From: Vicinamibacteria bacterium
GTDB taxonomy: Bacteria; Acidobacteriota; Vicinamibacteria; Fen-336; JAGNNV01
Direction: 5' to 3'
Assembly (NCBI GenBank): GCA_019694155.1
Contig: JAIBCN010000162.1
Span: 1-33,438 of the forward strand
DNA length: 33,438 nt
The position numbers were made by a program, and so were the translations under genes. The notes under the pieces were generated by a model. The model made no database searches and was not told the origin of the DNA. It saw only the letters and a program-made list of their open reading frames with translations. Positions 19,110 through 26,235 of the stretch are shown piece after piece (position 1 is the stretch's first letter; every line of letters begins with the position of its first letter).

Positions 19110-20351
19110 ATGAAGACTGCCACCGTTCTCGCCCTGACCCTGCTCGCTCCCGCCTTTGCTTCGGCCCAGGCCGGAGACGTGGGATCCCTTCTCATGGCGG
19201 ACAAGACCGTCGCCTTCGCCCTCGAGCGGGCGAAGGCGAACGAACCGGAGATCATCGCGGAGCAGATCCGCGTGTGCGAGATACCGGCTCCCCCCTTCGG
19301 CGAGGAGAAGCGCGGCCTCGAGTTCAAGAACATCTTCACCCGCCTCGGCCTCCAGGATGTGCGGATCGACGCGGTCGGGAACGTCCTCGGTGAGCGGCCC
19401 GGCAAGGGCCCCAAGCCCCACCTCGTCATGGCCGCCCATCTCGACACTGTCTTCCCGGCCGAGACGAGCGTCAAGGTGACGAAGGAGGGCGCCTGGCTCA
19501 AAGGCCCCGGCATCGGCGATGACTGCCGCGGCCTCGCCGTTCTGATCGGCGTGATCCGCGCCATGAACGAGGCGAAAGTGGTGACCCAGGGCCCCATCAC
19601 CTTCGTGGCGAACGTAGGCGAAGAGGGCCTGGGGGACCTGCGCGGAACCAAGGCGCTCTTCAATGACACGCTGAAGGGCGAGATCGACCGGTTCGTGTCC
19701 ATCGACGGCACCGGGCTCGGCCTGACCCACGTGGGTGTCGGCAGCTACCGCTATCGCCTCGCCTACAAGGGGCCTGGCGGGCACAGCTACGGCGCTTTCG
19801 GCCGGGTGAATCCCATCCACGCCCTTGGCCGCGCCATCGCGGAGATCGCCGATTTCCAGGTCACGAAGGAGCCCAAGACCACCTTCAATGTCGGCCGCAT
19901 CGGGGGCGGGACGTCCGTGAACTCCATTCCCTTCGAAGCCTGGGCGGAGGTCGACATGCGCTCGCACGACAAGGCCTCGCTCGAAGCGGTGCACGCGAAG
20001 TTCCTGGCCGCGGCGGATGCCGCCGCCGCCGCCGAGAACAGGCGCTGGAGCGACGGCGTCATCACCGTCGAGAAGAAGAGCGTGGGCGTCCGGCCTCCGG
20101 GGCAGACCCCCGCCACCGATTACGCGGTCACCGCGGCGGCGTCGGTGACGAAGGCGCTCGGCATTCCGATCGAGTGGAGCACGGGATCCACCGACTCGAA
20201 TGTCCCCATGAGCCTGGGCATTCCCGCCATCACCATCGATGGAGGGGGCGAGGGCAAGGACGCCCATGCTCTCACCGAGCGCTTCGATACCACCGACTCA
20301 TGGAAGGGGACCCAGAGAGCGATCCTGATCGCGCTGGCTCTTTCCCGATAG
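19110..20351 (+). CDS. Secreted M20-family metallopeptidase
   Basis: A 413-residue zinc aminopeptidase or carboxypeptidase-like enzyme with a cleavable signal peptide (cut near 'AFASA-QAG', residue 19/20). Metal and catalytic residues of the M20/M25/M40 group are visible: 'MAAHLDTV' (H110, D112), 'GIGDDCRG' (D137/D138), 'VGEEG' (E171 base, E172 ligand), a dimerisation lid ('GPGGHSYGAFGRVNPIHALGR'), and a final His in 'GKDAHALTERFD'. It probably removes residues from small peptides in the periplasm. AAGGA lies 12 bases upstream of the ATG, and the signal sequence confirms this start. The frame is open further upstream only as overlap with the PhzF-type gene. Confidence 0.92.
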   Translation: MKTATVLALTLLAPAFASAQAGDVGSLLMADKTVAFALERAKANEPEIIAEQIRVCEIPAPPFGEEKRGLEFKNIFTRLGLQDVRIDAVGNVLGERPGKGPKPHLVMAAHLDTVFPAETSVKVTKEGAWLKGPGIGDDCRGLAVLIGVIRAMNEAKVVTQGPITFVANVGEEGLGDLRGTKALFNDTLKGEIDRFVSIDGTGLGLTHVGVGSYRYRLAYKGPGGHSYGAFGRVNPIHALGRAIAEIADFQVTKEPKTTFNVGRIGGGTSVNSIPFEAWAEVDMRSHDKASLEAVHAKFLAAADAAAAAENRRWSDGVITVEKKSVGVRPPGQTPATDYAVTAAASVTKALGIPIEWSTGSTDSNVPMSLGIPAITIDGGGEGKDAHALTERFDTTDSWKGTQRAILIALALSR

Positions 20352-20372
20352 CGCGCGGCCGCCGCCGCCCGC

Positions 20373-20378
20373 TATCAT
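20373..20378 (+). promoter_or_regulatory. Putative -10 box (TATCAT) giving a leaderless cupredoxin transcript
   Basis: TATCAT (five of six) is followed by exactly 6 bases and then the ATG. Transcription would therefore begin on the A of the start codon. There is no Shine-Dalgarno and no clear -35. Confidence 0.45.
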
Positions 20379-20384
20379 CCGCGG

Positions 20385-21104
20385 ATGCGATCCAAATCCC
20401 TTTTCGTTCTCGCTTGCGCCGCCGCCGTTATGGCGACGGCGGCCGGCGCCCCGATGGTCCAGGCCCAGGGCAGCGGCAAGATCACCGGCCGGATCCTCTT
20501 CAAGGGCGTCCCTCCCGAGCCGATGAAGATCCGCATGGCCGCCGACCCGCGGTGCCAGCAGGCGAACCCGAATGGCGCGGAACGGCGGCAGATCGACGGG
20601 AAGAACGGCGGCCTCACGAACGTCATCGTGTCCATCAAGACGAAGGTCAAGGGGACGTTCCCGCCGCTCACCACACCGGTCGTTCTCGACCAGTCGGGCT
20701 GCATGTACACCCCGGCCGTCATCGGCCTCATGGTCGGCCAGCCCCTGAAGATGCGCAACAGCGATGAGACGCTTCACAACATCCATCCCCGGCCCGTGGT
20801 CAACGAGGGCTTCAACGTGGGCCAGCCGCGCAAGGGCATGGAGACGGAGAAGAAGTTCGACAAGCCGGAGACCTTCTTCCCGGTGAGCTGCGACGTCCAC
20901 CCGTGGATGCGCTCCTACATCGCGGTCTTCGACCATCCCTTCTTCACCACCACCAAAGAGGACGGCTCCTTCGAGATTCCAAACGTCCCGCCCGGTGAGT
21001 ACGAGATCGAAGCGCAGCACCCGACCCTCAAGATCATGACGGGCAAGGTCGTGGTGAAGGCGGGCGCCGCCGGCGTCGTCGACATCACGTACACCCTCAA
21101 GTAG
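20385..21104 (+). CDS. Secreted plastocyanin-like (cupredoxin) protein with a carboxypeptidase-regulatory-like C-terminus
   Basis: A 239-residue exported protein with a signal peptide ending near 'MVQAQG' (residue ~28). Candidate type-1 copper ligands are His131 or His134 ('TLHNIHP'), Cys169, His172 and Met175 ('SCDVHPWM'), giving the Cys-xx-His-xx-Met spacing seen in plastocyanin-like proteins annotated near methylamine-utilisation or cytochrome genes. The last ~50 residues ('EDGSFEIPNVPPGEYEIEAQH') form a carboxypeptidase-regulatory-like beta sandwich. Three further cysteines after the signal peptide or near it (Cys57, Cys106 among them) may form a disulfide. Likely role: one-electron carrier in the periplasm or at the cell surface. 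The cytochrome c/barrel gene starts 9 bases after its stop, so the two are almost surely co-expressed and may be redox partners. Confidence 0.82.
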   Translation: MRSKSLFVLACAAAVMATAAGAPMVQAQGSGKITGRILFKGVPPEPMKIRMAADPRCQQANPNGAERRQIDGKNGGLTNVIVSIKTKVKGTFPPLTTPVVLDQSGCMYTPAVIGLMVGQPLKMRNSDETLHNIHPRPVVNEGFNVGQPRKGMETEKKFDKPETFFPVSCDVHPWMRSYIAVFDHPFFTTTKEDGSFEIPNVPPGEYEIEAQHPTLKIMTGKVVVKAGAAGVVDITYTLK

Positions 21105-21113
21105 AACTCCGCG

Positions 21114-22175
21114 ATGAGCCTGTTGGCACTCGCCCTGCTCGCCGGCTGGGCCACCTCGAATACTGCCCAGATCGCGAAGGGCAGGGAAGTCTATGAAACC
21201 GCATGCATCCTCTGCCACGGCAAGGATGGGGCGGGAAACCCCGAGTGGGAGAGCGAGATACGCCCGGTGTCCTTCGCCGACTGCGGGACCACCGCCGAGC
21301 CCTCCGCGCTATGGAAATCCGTGGTCGTGAACGGCGGCCCGAAGCACGGCCTCGCCGACGTCATGCCCGCTTTCGGCGAAGCTTTTCCTCCCGATGAACT
21401 CGATGCGGTGGTCGCCTACCTTCGAACGTTCTGCAAGACCGCCGACCGCTATCCGCCCGGGGATCTGAACTTCCGGCGCCTCCTCGCCACCGGCAAGGCC
21501 TTCCCGGAAGCGGAGGCGGTGCTGAAGACGAAGATCGTCCCCGACGAGGGAGAGACGGAAATGGAGTTCGTCTACGAAAACCGGTTGGGGCCCCGCTTCC
21601 AGTACGAGCTCGAGTTCCCTGTCCGCCCGGCCGCGACCAACGAGGGCTATGGCGCCGGTCTTGGCGACGTGGTGGTATCGGGCAAGTACGTGCTCGCGTT
21701 CAACCCGGCCAGGCTCCGGATCCTCTCGGGCGGCCTCGAAGCCGCGCTGCCCACGGGCAGCGAGAAGAAGGAACTGGGGTCCGGCACCACGGTGTTCGTT
21801 CCCTTTCTGGCCTTCGGGCAGGGGATCGGGTCCACGGTGTTCCAGACCAAGCTCTCGGTCGAGCTGCCCGCGAACACCAGCAAGGCATCGCGCACCTTCA
21901 AGTATTCGGTTGGCTACTCGCTGCCCCCCATCGGCCTCGCCCGCACCGGCTACATCGCCGCCCTCGAACTCACGGGCTCGTACAACCGCCAGAACAGGAG
22001 CCACGAACAGACCGCGGTGATCGGCGTGTCGAAGGCTCTGAACAAGCTCGGCCACGTCATCGCGTCCGTGGGTATGGGAATCCCCCTGCGGCCGAGCGAG
22101 GGGCCGAAGCCGAAGGAGTTCCGCGCCTATCTGCTCTGGGACTTCGGCGACGGGCCGTTCTGGACGGGCTGGTAG
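21114..22175 (+). CDS. Monohaem cytochrome c fused to a predicted outer-membrane beta-barrel
   Basis: A 353-residue protein. A short signal peptide (~1-18) is followed by a class I cytochrome c domain (residues ~19-108) with the haem site C31-I-L-C34-H35 and the axial Met84 in 'VMPAFG'; Cys57 and Cys107 may form a disulfide. After a linker ('YPPGDLNFRRLLATGKAFPEAEAVL'), residues ~150-353 alternate polar and hydrophobic residues in strand-length blocks with turns rich in Gly, Asn and Asp ('GYGAGLGDVVVSGKYVLAF' and similar), and the chain ends in Trp. That is the look of an outer-membrane barrel of roughly 10 strands. Electron transfer across or at the outer membrane is inferred; the barrel could instead be only an anchor. 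The gene follows the cupredoxin gene by 9 bases. Confidence 0.78.
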   Translation: MSLLALALLAGWATSNTAQIAKGREVYETACILCHGKDGAGNPEWESEIRPVSFADCGTTAEPSALWKSVVVNGGPKHGLADVMPAFGEAFPPDELDAVVAYLRTFCKTADRYPPGDLNFRRLLATGKAFPEAEAVLKTKIVPDEGETEMEFVYENRLGPRFQYELEFPVRPAATNEGYGAGLGDVVVSGKYVLAFNPARLRILSGGLEAALPTGSEKKELGSGTTVFVPFLAFGQGIGSTVFQTKLSVELPANTSKASRTFKYSVGYSLPPIGLARTGYIAALELTGSYNRQNRSHEQTAVIGVSKALNKLGHVIASVGMGIPLRPSEGPKPKEFRAYLLWDFGDGPFWTGW

Positions 22176-22218
22176 CGCGCTCCCCGGGTGTAGTCTCCCG
22201 CTCGAAGAGCGAGGAACC

Positions 22219-24270
22219 ATGCGAAAGACCCTTCTCGTTGCGGCGGTGGGCATGACGTTTTCTGGTGTGGTGGGGGATCCGTCCACCCGGGCCGCCGGCA
22301 AGAACGCGCTCGCGTTCGATGTCTCGTCGCTCGATCGAAGCGTCGACGCCTGCACCAACTTCTACGAGTTCGCGTGCGGCGGCTGGCGGAAGGCGAACCC
22401 CATCCCCGGTGACCAGACCCGCTGGGGGCGCTTCAATCAGCTCGCCGACCGGAATCGCGACGTGCTCCACGAGATTCTCGAGGGGGCGAAGGACGCCGCG
22501 AAGAAACGGACCCCGGTCGAAGCCAAGGTGGGCGACTACTACGCCGCCTGCATGGACGAAGCCGGAATCGAAGCCCAGGGCACGAGGCCTCTCGCCCCCG
22601 TCCTCGCCGGCATCGACAAGGTGGCGAGCCGGACCGACTTCTTCAGGCTCCTCGGGGAGCACGAGGCGAGCGCGCTCCCCACCCTCTTCGGCTTTGGCGG
22701 CGCGCCCGACCTCCACGATTCGAAGTCCACCATCGCGAACGTTGGCCAGGGCGGCATCGGCCTGCCCGACCGCGACGACTACCTCAAGGAGGACGCCAAG
22801 TCGGAGGAGAAGCGCGCGAAGTACGTCGAGCACATGACCAAGATGTTCGAACTCGCGGGGACCGCGGCCGATCAGGCGGTGAAGGACGCCCAGACCGTGA
22901 TGGGGATCGAGACGAACCTCGCCAAGGGCTACCTCGACCGCGTCTCCATGCGCGATCCGAAGAATCGCGACAACCCGATGTCCCTCGACGAACTCAGGAC
23001 GCTCGCGCCCGCCTTCGACTTCGACGCCTTCTTGAAGGCCGCCAAGGCGCCCGCGTTCACGAAGGTCAACGTGGTGGGCAAGCCCTATTTCGAAAAGACC
23101 AACGCGCTCATCGAGGCGACTCCGCTGTCTGATTGGAAGACCTACCTTCGCTGGCACGCGATTCGTGCCGCGGCGCCGTACCTGGGCAAGGCTTTCGTGG
23201 CCGAGGACTTCGCCTTCAACCGGGCCTACCTCGCGGGGGCGAAGGAGATGGAGCCGCGCTGGAAGCGCTGCACCTCGGCGACCGACCGCGCCCTCGGCGA
23301 AGCCCTCGGGCAGATCTACGTCGAAAAGACCTTCGGCAAGGACGGCAAGGCGCGGATGAAGGTCATGATCGACGCCCTGACCGAGGCGTTGCGGGAGGAC
23401 ATCCAGGAACTTCCCTGGATGACCGCGGAGACGAAGAAGAAGGCTCTGGTCAAGCTCGCGGCCTTCGACCGCAGCAAGGTGGGGTATCCCGAGGTCTGGA
23501 AGGACTACACGAGCGTCGTGGTCCGGCGCGACGATTACCTCGGCAACTCGCGCCGCGCGCGCATGTTCGAGGACCGTCGGAACATGGACCGCATCGGGAA
23601 GGCCACGGACAAGACGCAGTGGGGGATGACCCCGCCCACCGTGAACGCCTACTACTCGGCGGCGAACAACGAGATCGTCTTCCCGGCGGGGATCCTCCAG
23701 CCGCCCTTCTTCGATCGCGACATGGACGACGCGGTGAACTTCGGCGGCATCGGCGTCGTCATCGGCCACGAATACACGCACGGCTTCGACGACCAGGGCA
23801 GCAAGTTCGGCCCCGACGGGAACCTGGAGAACTGGTGGACGCCCGACGACCTCAAGGCTTTCGGCGAGCGCACCGCCTGCCTCGCCAGACAGTACGACGG
23901 ATACGTCGCGGTCAGGGACGAGAAGAACGGCGACATTCACCTGAACGGGCGGCTCACCCTGGGCGAGAACACCGGCGACAATGGCGGCCTGAACGTGGCC
24001 TATGCCGCCCTCCAGAAGACCCTGGCCGGCAAGGAGCGCAGGCTCATCGACGGGTTCACCCCGGAGCAGAGGTTCTTTCTGGGCTACGCGAACCTGTGGT
24101 GTCAGAACTCCACCGAAGCCAGCTCGCGCCAGCTCGCCCAGACGGACCCGCACTCGCCCGGCGAGTTCCGGGTGAATGGCGTGGTCAGCAACTCGCCGCA
24201 ATTCGCGAAAGCGTTCGGCTGCAAAGCGCCCGCGCCCATGATTCGCGAGAACGCCTGCCGCGTCTGGTAG
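22219..24270 (+). CDS. Secreted M13-family metallopeptidase (neprilysin/PepO type)
   Basis: A 683-residue zinc endopeptidase for oligopeptides, of the usual M13 length, with a signal peptide (about residues 1-25). The N-terminal M13 domain begins 'SVDACTNFYEFACGGW'. The catalytic domain has HEYTH (H517, E518, H521) and the third ligand Glu583 with Asp587 in 'ENTGDNGG'; the common form is ENxADxGG, so Thr-Gly replaces the usual middle pair while the ligand and Asp are kept. 'VNAYYSAANNEIVFPAGILQ' (substrate strand) and the C-terminal 'CRVW' are typical. It is likely periplasmic or surface-exposed and used for peptide breakdown. GAGGA lies 3 bases before the ATG, rather close. Confidence 0.95.
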   Translation: MRKTLLVAAVGMTFSGVVGDPSTRAAGKNALAFDVSSLDRSVDACTNFYEFACGGWRKANPIPGDQTRWGRFNQLADRNRDVLHEILEGAKDAAKKRTPVEAKVGDYYAACMDEAGIEAQGTRPLAPVLAGIDKVASRTDFFRLLGEHEASALPTLFGFGGAPDLHDSKSTIANVGQGGIGLPDRDDYLKEDAKSEEKRAKYVEHMTKMFELAGTAADQAVKDAQTVMGIETNLAKGYLDRVSMRDPKNRDNPMSLDELRTLAPAFDFDAFLKAAKAPAFTKVNVVGKPYFEKTNALIEATPLSDWKTYLRWHAIRAAAPYLGKAFVAEDFAFNRAYLAGAKEMEPRWKRCTSATDRALGEALGQIYVEKTFGKDGKARMKVMIDALTEALREDIQELPWMTAETKKKALVKLAAFDRSKVGYPEVWKDYTSVVVRRDDYLGNSRRARMFEDRRNMDRIGKATDKTQWGMTPPTVNAYYSAANNEIVFPAGILQPPFFDRDMDDAVNFGGIGVVIGHEYTHGFDDQGSKFGPDGNLENWWTPDDLKAFGERTACLARQYDGYVAVRDEKNGDIHLNGRLTLGENTGDNGGLNVAYAALQKTLAGKERRLIDGFTPEQRFFLGYANLWCQNSTEASSRQLAQTDPHSPGEFRVNGVVSNSPQFAKAFGCKAPAPMIRENACRVW

Positions 24271-24274
24271 CTCG

Positions 24275-24571
24275 ATGACGGTGCTTCTCATCGGCCTGCG
24301 CCTGCTCAAGGGCGATCCCGCAAGCCTCCGCCCGCCGAAGGAGAAGGACCGCCTGGGGGAGCGCATCGGCCGCCCGCGGGTGCGCTGCCCGGCCTGCGGC
24401 TTTGAGCCCGGGCGCGACGATCACTGGACATGCGAATGCCTCCACTCCTGGAACACTTTCGATACCGGGGGCGTCTGCCCGGCCTGTCAGCGGCAGTGGA
24501 TGGAGACCCAGTGCCCGCGATGCCATGTGTGGTCGAGGCACGACGACTGGTACGAGGAGGAGAGTCGATGA
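24275..24571 (+). CDS. Small zinc-ribbon protein of unknown function
   Basis: A 98-residue cytoplasmic protein with several Cys/His pairs: 'CPACGFEP', 'CECLHSWNTFDTGG', 'CPACQRQW' and 'CPRCHVWSRHDDWY'. These would form two zinc ribbons. I know this pattern ('WNTFDTGGVCPAC' with 'TQCPRC') from uncharacterised bacterial proteins but know of no assigned function. The ATG lies 4 bases after the M13 peptidase stop. The start of the DinB gene overlaps its stop (ATGA), and its 3' end contains that gene's strong ribosome-binding site. Binding to nucleic acid or to a protein partner is possible but not shown. Confidence 0.75.
   Translation: MTVLLIGLRLLKGDPASLRPPKEKDRLGERIGRPRVRCPACGFEPGRDDHWTCECLHSWNTFDTGGVCPACQRQWMETQCPRCHVWSRHDDWYEEESR
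24555..24560 (+). promoter_or_regulatory. Strong Shine-Dalgarno (AGGAGG) for the DinB gene
   Basis: A perfect AGGAGG, 7 bases before the ATG at 24568 and inside the end of the zinc-ribbon gene. It fixes the DinB start over an upstream in-frame ATG at 24430. It is the best ribosome-binding site noticed in the window. Confidence 0.8.
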
Positions 24572-25059
24572 GGTACGGGATGCTGCCGCCGCGCGAACGT
24601 GATGGGATGCTCGACGCCTTGCGCGCCATGCCGGAGTTTCTGGCCGAACGGTTCGGGGCCCTCCCCGAGGAGGTGGCGAACCGGCCCGAACCCGACGGCG
24701 CCTTTTCGCCCGTGGAGCACTGCTGGCATCTCGCCGATCTCGAACGCGAGGGCTATGCCGCGCGCATCGCGCGCCTGCTCGCCGAGACCGAGCCCGCGCT
24801 CCCGGACTTCGACGGCGGGCGGATCGCGGCCGAGCGCCAATACCGGACCAGGTCTCTCGCCGCGGCCATCGAGGCCTTCCGCGAAGCGCGGCGCGCGAAT
24901 CTCGCGGCCTTCGCGAGGCTCGCGGAGGCTGACTGGTCGCGCGCGGGACAGCAGGAGGGCGTCGGCAAGGTTTCGCTCTGCGATCTGCCCGCGATGATGG
25001 CCGAGCATGACCGGACCCATCGCGAGGAGATCGAATCCTGGCAGCGAAGCCGCGTATGA
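24568..25059 (+). CDS. DinB-superfamily protein
   Basis: A 163-residue four-helix-bundle protein of the DinB/YfiT type. The metal-binding His triad expected in this fold is present: His54 ('EHCWHLADLER', with His51 beside it), His147 and His151 ('AEHDRTHREE'). Members include thiol-dependent S-transferases acting on toxic electrophiles and antibiotics (bacillithiol or mycothiol users), but many are uncharacterised. Gram-negative bacteria usually lack those thiols, so a transferase role is only a guess. The start and stop overlap the neighbouring genes by ATGA on both sides, placing it tightly between the zinc-ribbon and VOC genes. Confidence 0.85.
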   Translation: MRYGMLPPRERDGMLDALRAMPEFLAERFGALPEEVANRPEPDGAFSPVEHCWHLADLEREGYAARIARLLAETEPALPDFDGGRIAAERQYRTRSLAAAIEAFREARRANLAAFARLAEADWSRAGQQEGVGKVSLCDLPAMMAEHDRTHREEIESWQRSRV

Positions 25060-25421
25060 GGCTCGTAGCCCAGGCGCCCATGCTTCACGTGAAGAGCGTC
25101 AACCGCTCGCTCGACTTCTACACGCGCATGGGCTTCGAGGTGGGGAACACCTTCACCCCGCCCGGGCAGGCCGAGCCCACCTGGGCCTGGCTCCAGTCCG
25201 GACGCGCGCAGATCATGGTCACGAGGGCGGCCGCTCCCGCAAGCCCGCCGCCGGAGGTGGTGACCCTGTACTTCTATACGCCCGATGTCGCCGCGTATCG
25301 CGCCGGCCTCATCGCGCAGGGCATCGCGGCGGGCCAGGTGACGACGCCCGCCTACGCGCCGCGCGGGGAGTTTCTCGTGACCGACCCTGACGGCTTCACC
25401 CTCATGGTGTCGCACACGTGA
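25056..25421 (+). CDS. VOC (glyoxalase/bleomycin-resistance/dioxygenase) family protein
   Basis: A 121-residue protein with the two beta-alpha-beta-beta-beta halves of the vicinal oxygen chelate fold: 'APMLHVKSVNRSLDFYTRMG' in the first and 'EVVTLYFYTPDVAAYRAGLI' with 'REFLV'-like 'RGEFLVTDPDGFTLMVSH' in the second. His11 and the Glu in 'RGEFLV' are candidate metal ligands. The family includes glyoxalase I, fosfomycin resistance enzymes, antibiotic-binding proteins and dioxygenases; sequence alone does not choose between them. The ATG overlaps the DinB stop. The nucleotidyltransferase gene begins 4 bases after its stop. Confidence 0.88.
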   Translation: MRLVAQAPMLHVKSVNRSLDFYTRMGFEVGNTFTPPGQAEPTWAWLQSGRAQIMVTRAAAPASPPPEVVTLYFYTPDVAAYRAGLIAQGIAAGQVTTPAYAPRGEFLVTDPDGFTLMVSHT

Positions 25422-25425
25422 TCCG

Positions 25426-26235
25426 TTGAAGGCCGTGGTGCTGGCGCGGGGCCTGGGCACGCGCATGATGGCGGCGGACCACGGGGCGGCTCTGAGCGCG
25501 GATCAGGCCGCGGTCGCGGATACCGGGATCAAGTCGCTGGTGCCTGTCTTCGAGGGCCGCCCCTTTCTCGACTACATCCTCTCTGCCCTCGCCGACGCCG
25601 GCTGCACGGAGATCTGCCTGGTCATCGGGCCGGAGCACGATCTGATCCGCGACCGGTATACGAGGGTCGTCCCGCCCCGCCGGTTCAGGATCGCCTTCGC
25701 CGTGCAGGAAAAGCCGCGGGGCACGGGCGACGCGCTGCTCGCGGCCGCGGCCTTCGCGGGCGGCGAGGAGTTTCTGATGACCAACTCCGACAACTACTAC
25801 CCGGTGCCGGTGCTGCGCGCGCTCGTGAACATGGGCCGTCCGGGCACCGTTTTCTTCACGCCGGAAGGCCTCGCCGCGCACTCCAACATCGAGCCCGCCC
25901 GCATCCTCGCCTTCGCGCTTGGGAAAGTGGGCGCGGACGGGTGCCTCGACGCGCTCGTCGAGAAGCCGGACGCCGCGGCTCTTGCCGCCGTCGGCCCTGA
26001 AAGGCGGGTCAGCATGAACTGCTGGCGCTTTCCCCCCTCGATCTTCGAGGCCTGTCGCAGGCTCACCCCTTCCGCGCGGGGAGAGCTCGAGCTCACCGAC
26101 GCCATCAACATGACCATCGCGAGCGGGGTCCGGTTCAAGGTCGAGACGAGCGGCGACGGCGTCCTCGACCTTTCGAGACGGGGAGACATCCCCGCGGTCC
26201 GAGCGCGCCTCGGCGCGGTGGCGCTGAGCCTGTGA
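25426..26235 (+). CDS. Sugar-phosphate nucleotidyltransferase (NDP-sugar pyrophosphorylase)
   Basis: A 269-residue protein of the nucleotidyltransferase family that joins a sugar-1-phosphate to an NTP. It opens 'KAVVLARGLGTRM', a variant of the NTP-binding 'KAVILAGGxGTRL', with Lys36 in 'GIKSLVPV' at the place of the conserved PK. 'EKPRGTGDALL' (residues 95-105) contacts the base and the metal-binding Asp is D122 in 'TNSDNYY'. No left-handed beta-helix acyltransferase or dimerisation tail follows. The start is a TTG 4 bases after the VOC stop, accepted because the family motif begins right there. Its stop overlaps the kinase start (GTGA). With the adjacent kinase it probably makes an NDP-sugar; which sugar and which nucleotide are unknown. 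Confidence 0.87.
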   Translation: MKAVVLARGLGTRMMAADHGAALSADQAAVADTGIKSLVPVFEGRPFLDYILSALADAGCTEICLVIGPEHDLIRDRYTRVVPPRRFRIAFAVQEKPRGTGDALLAAAAFAGGEEFLMTNSDNYYPVPVLRALVNMGRPGTVFFTPEGLAAHSNIEPARILAFALGKVGADGCLDALVEKPDAAALAAVGPERRVSMNCWRFPPSIFEACRRLTPSARGELELTDAINMTIASGVRFKVETSGDGVLDLSRRGDIPAVRARLGAVALSL

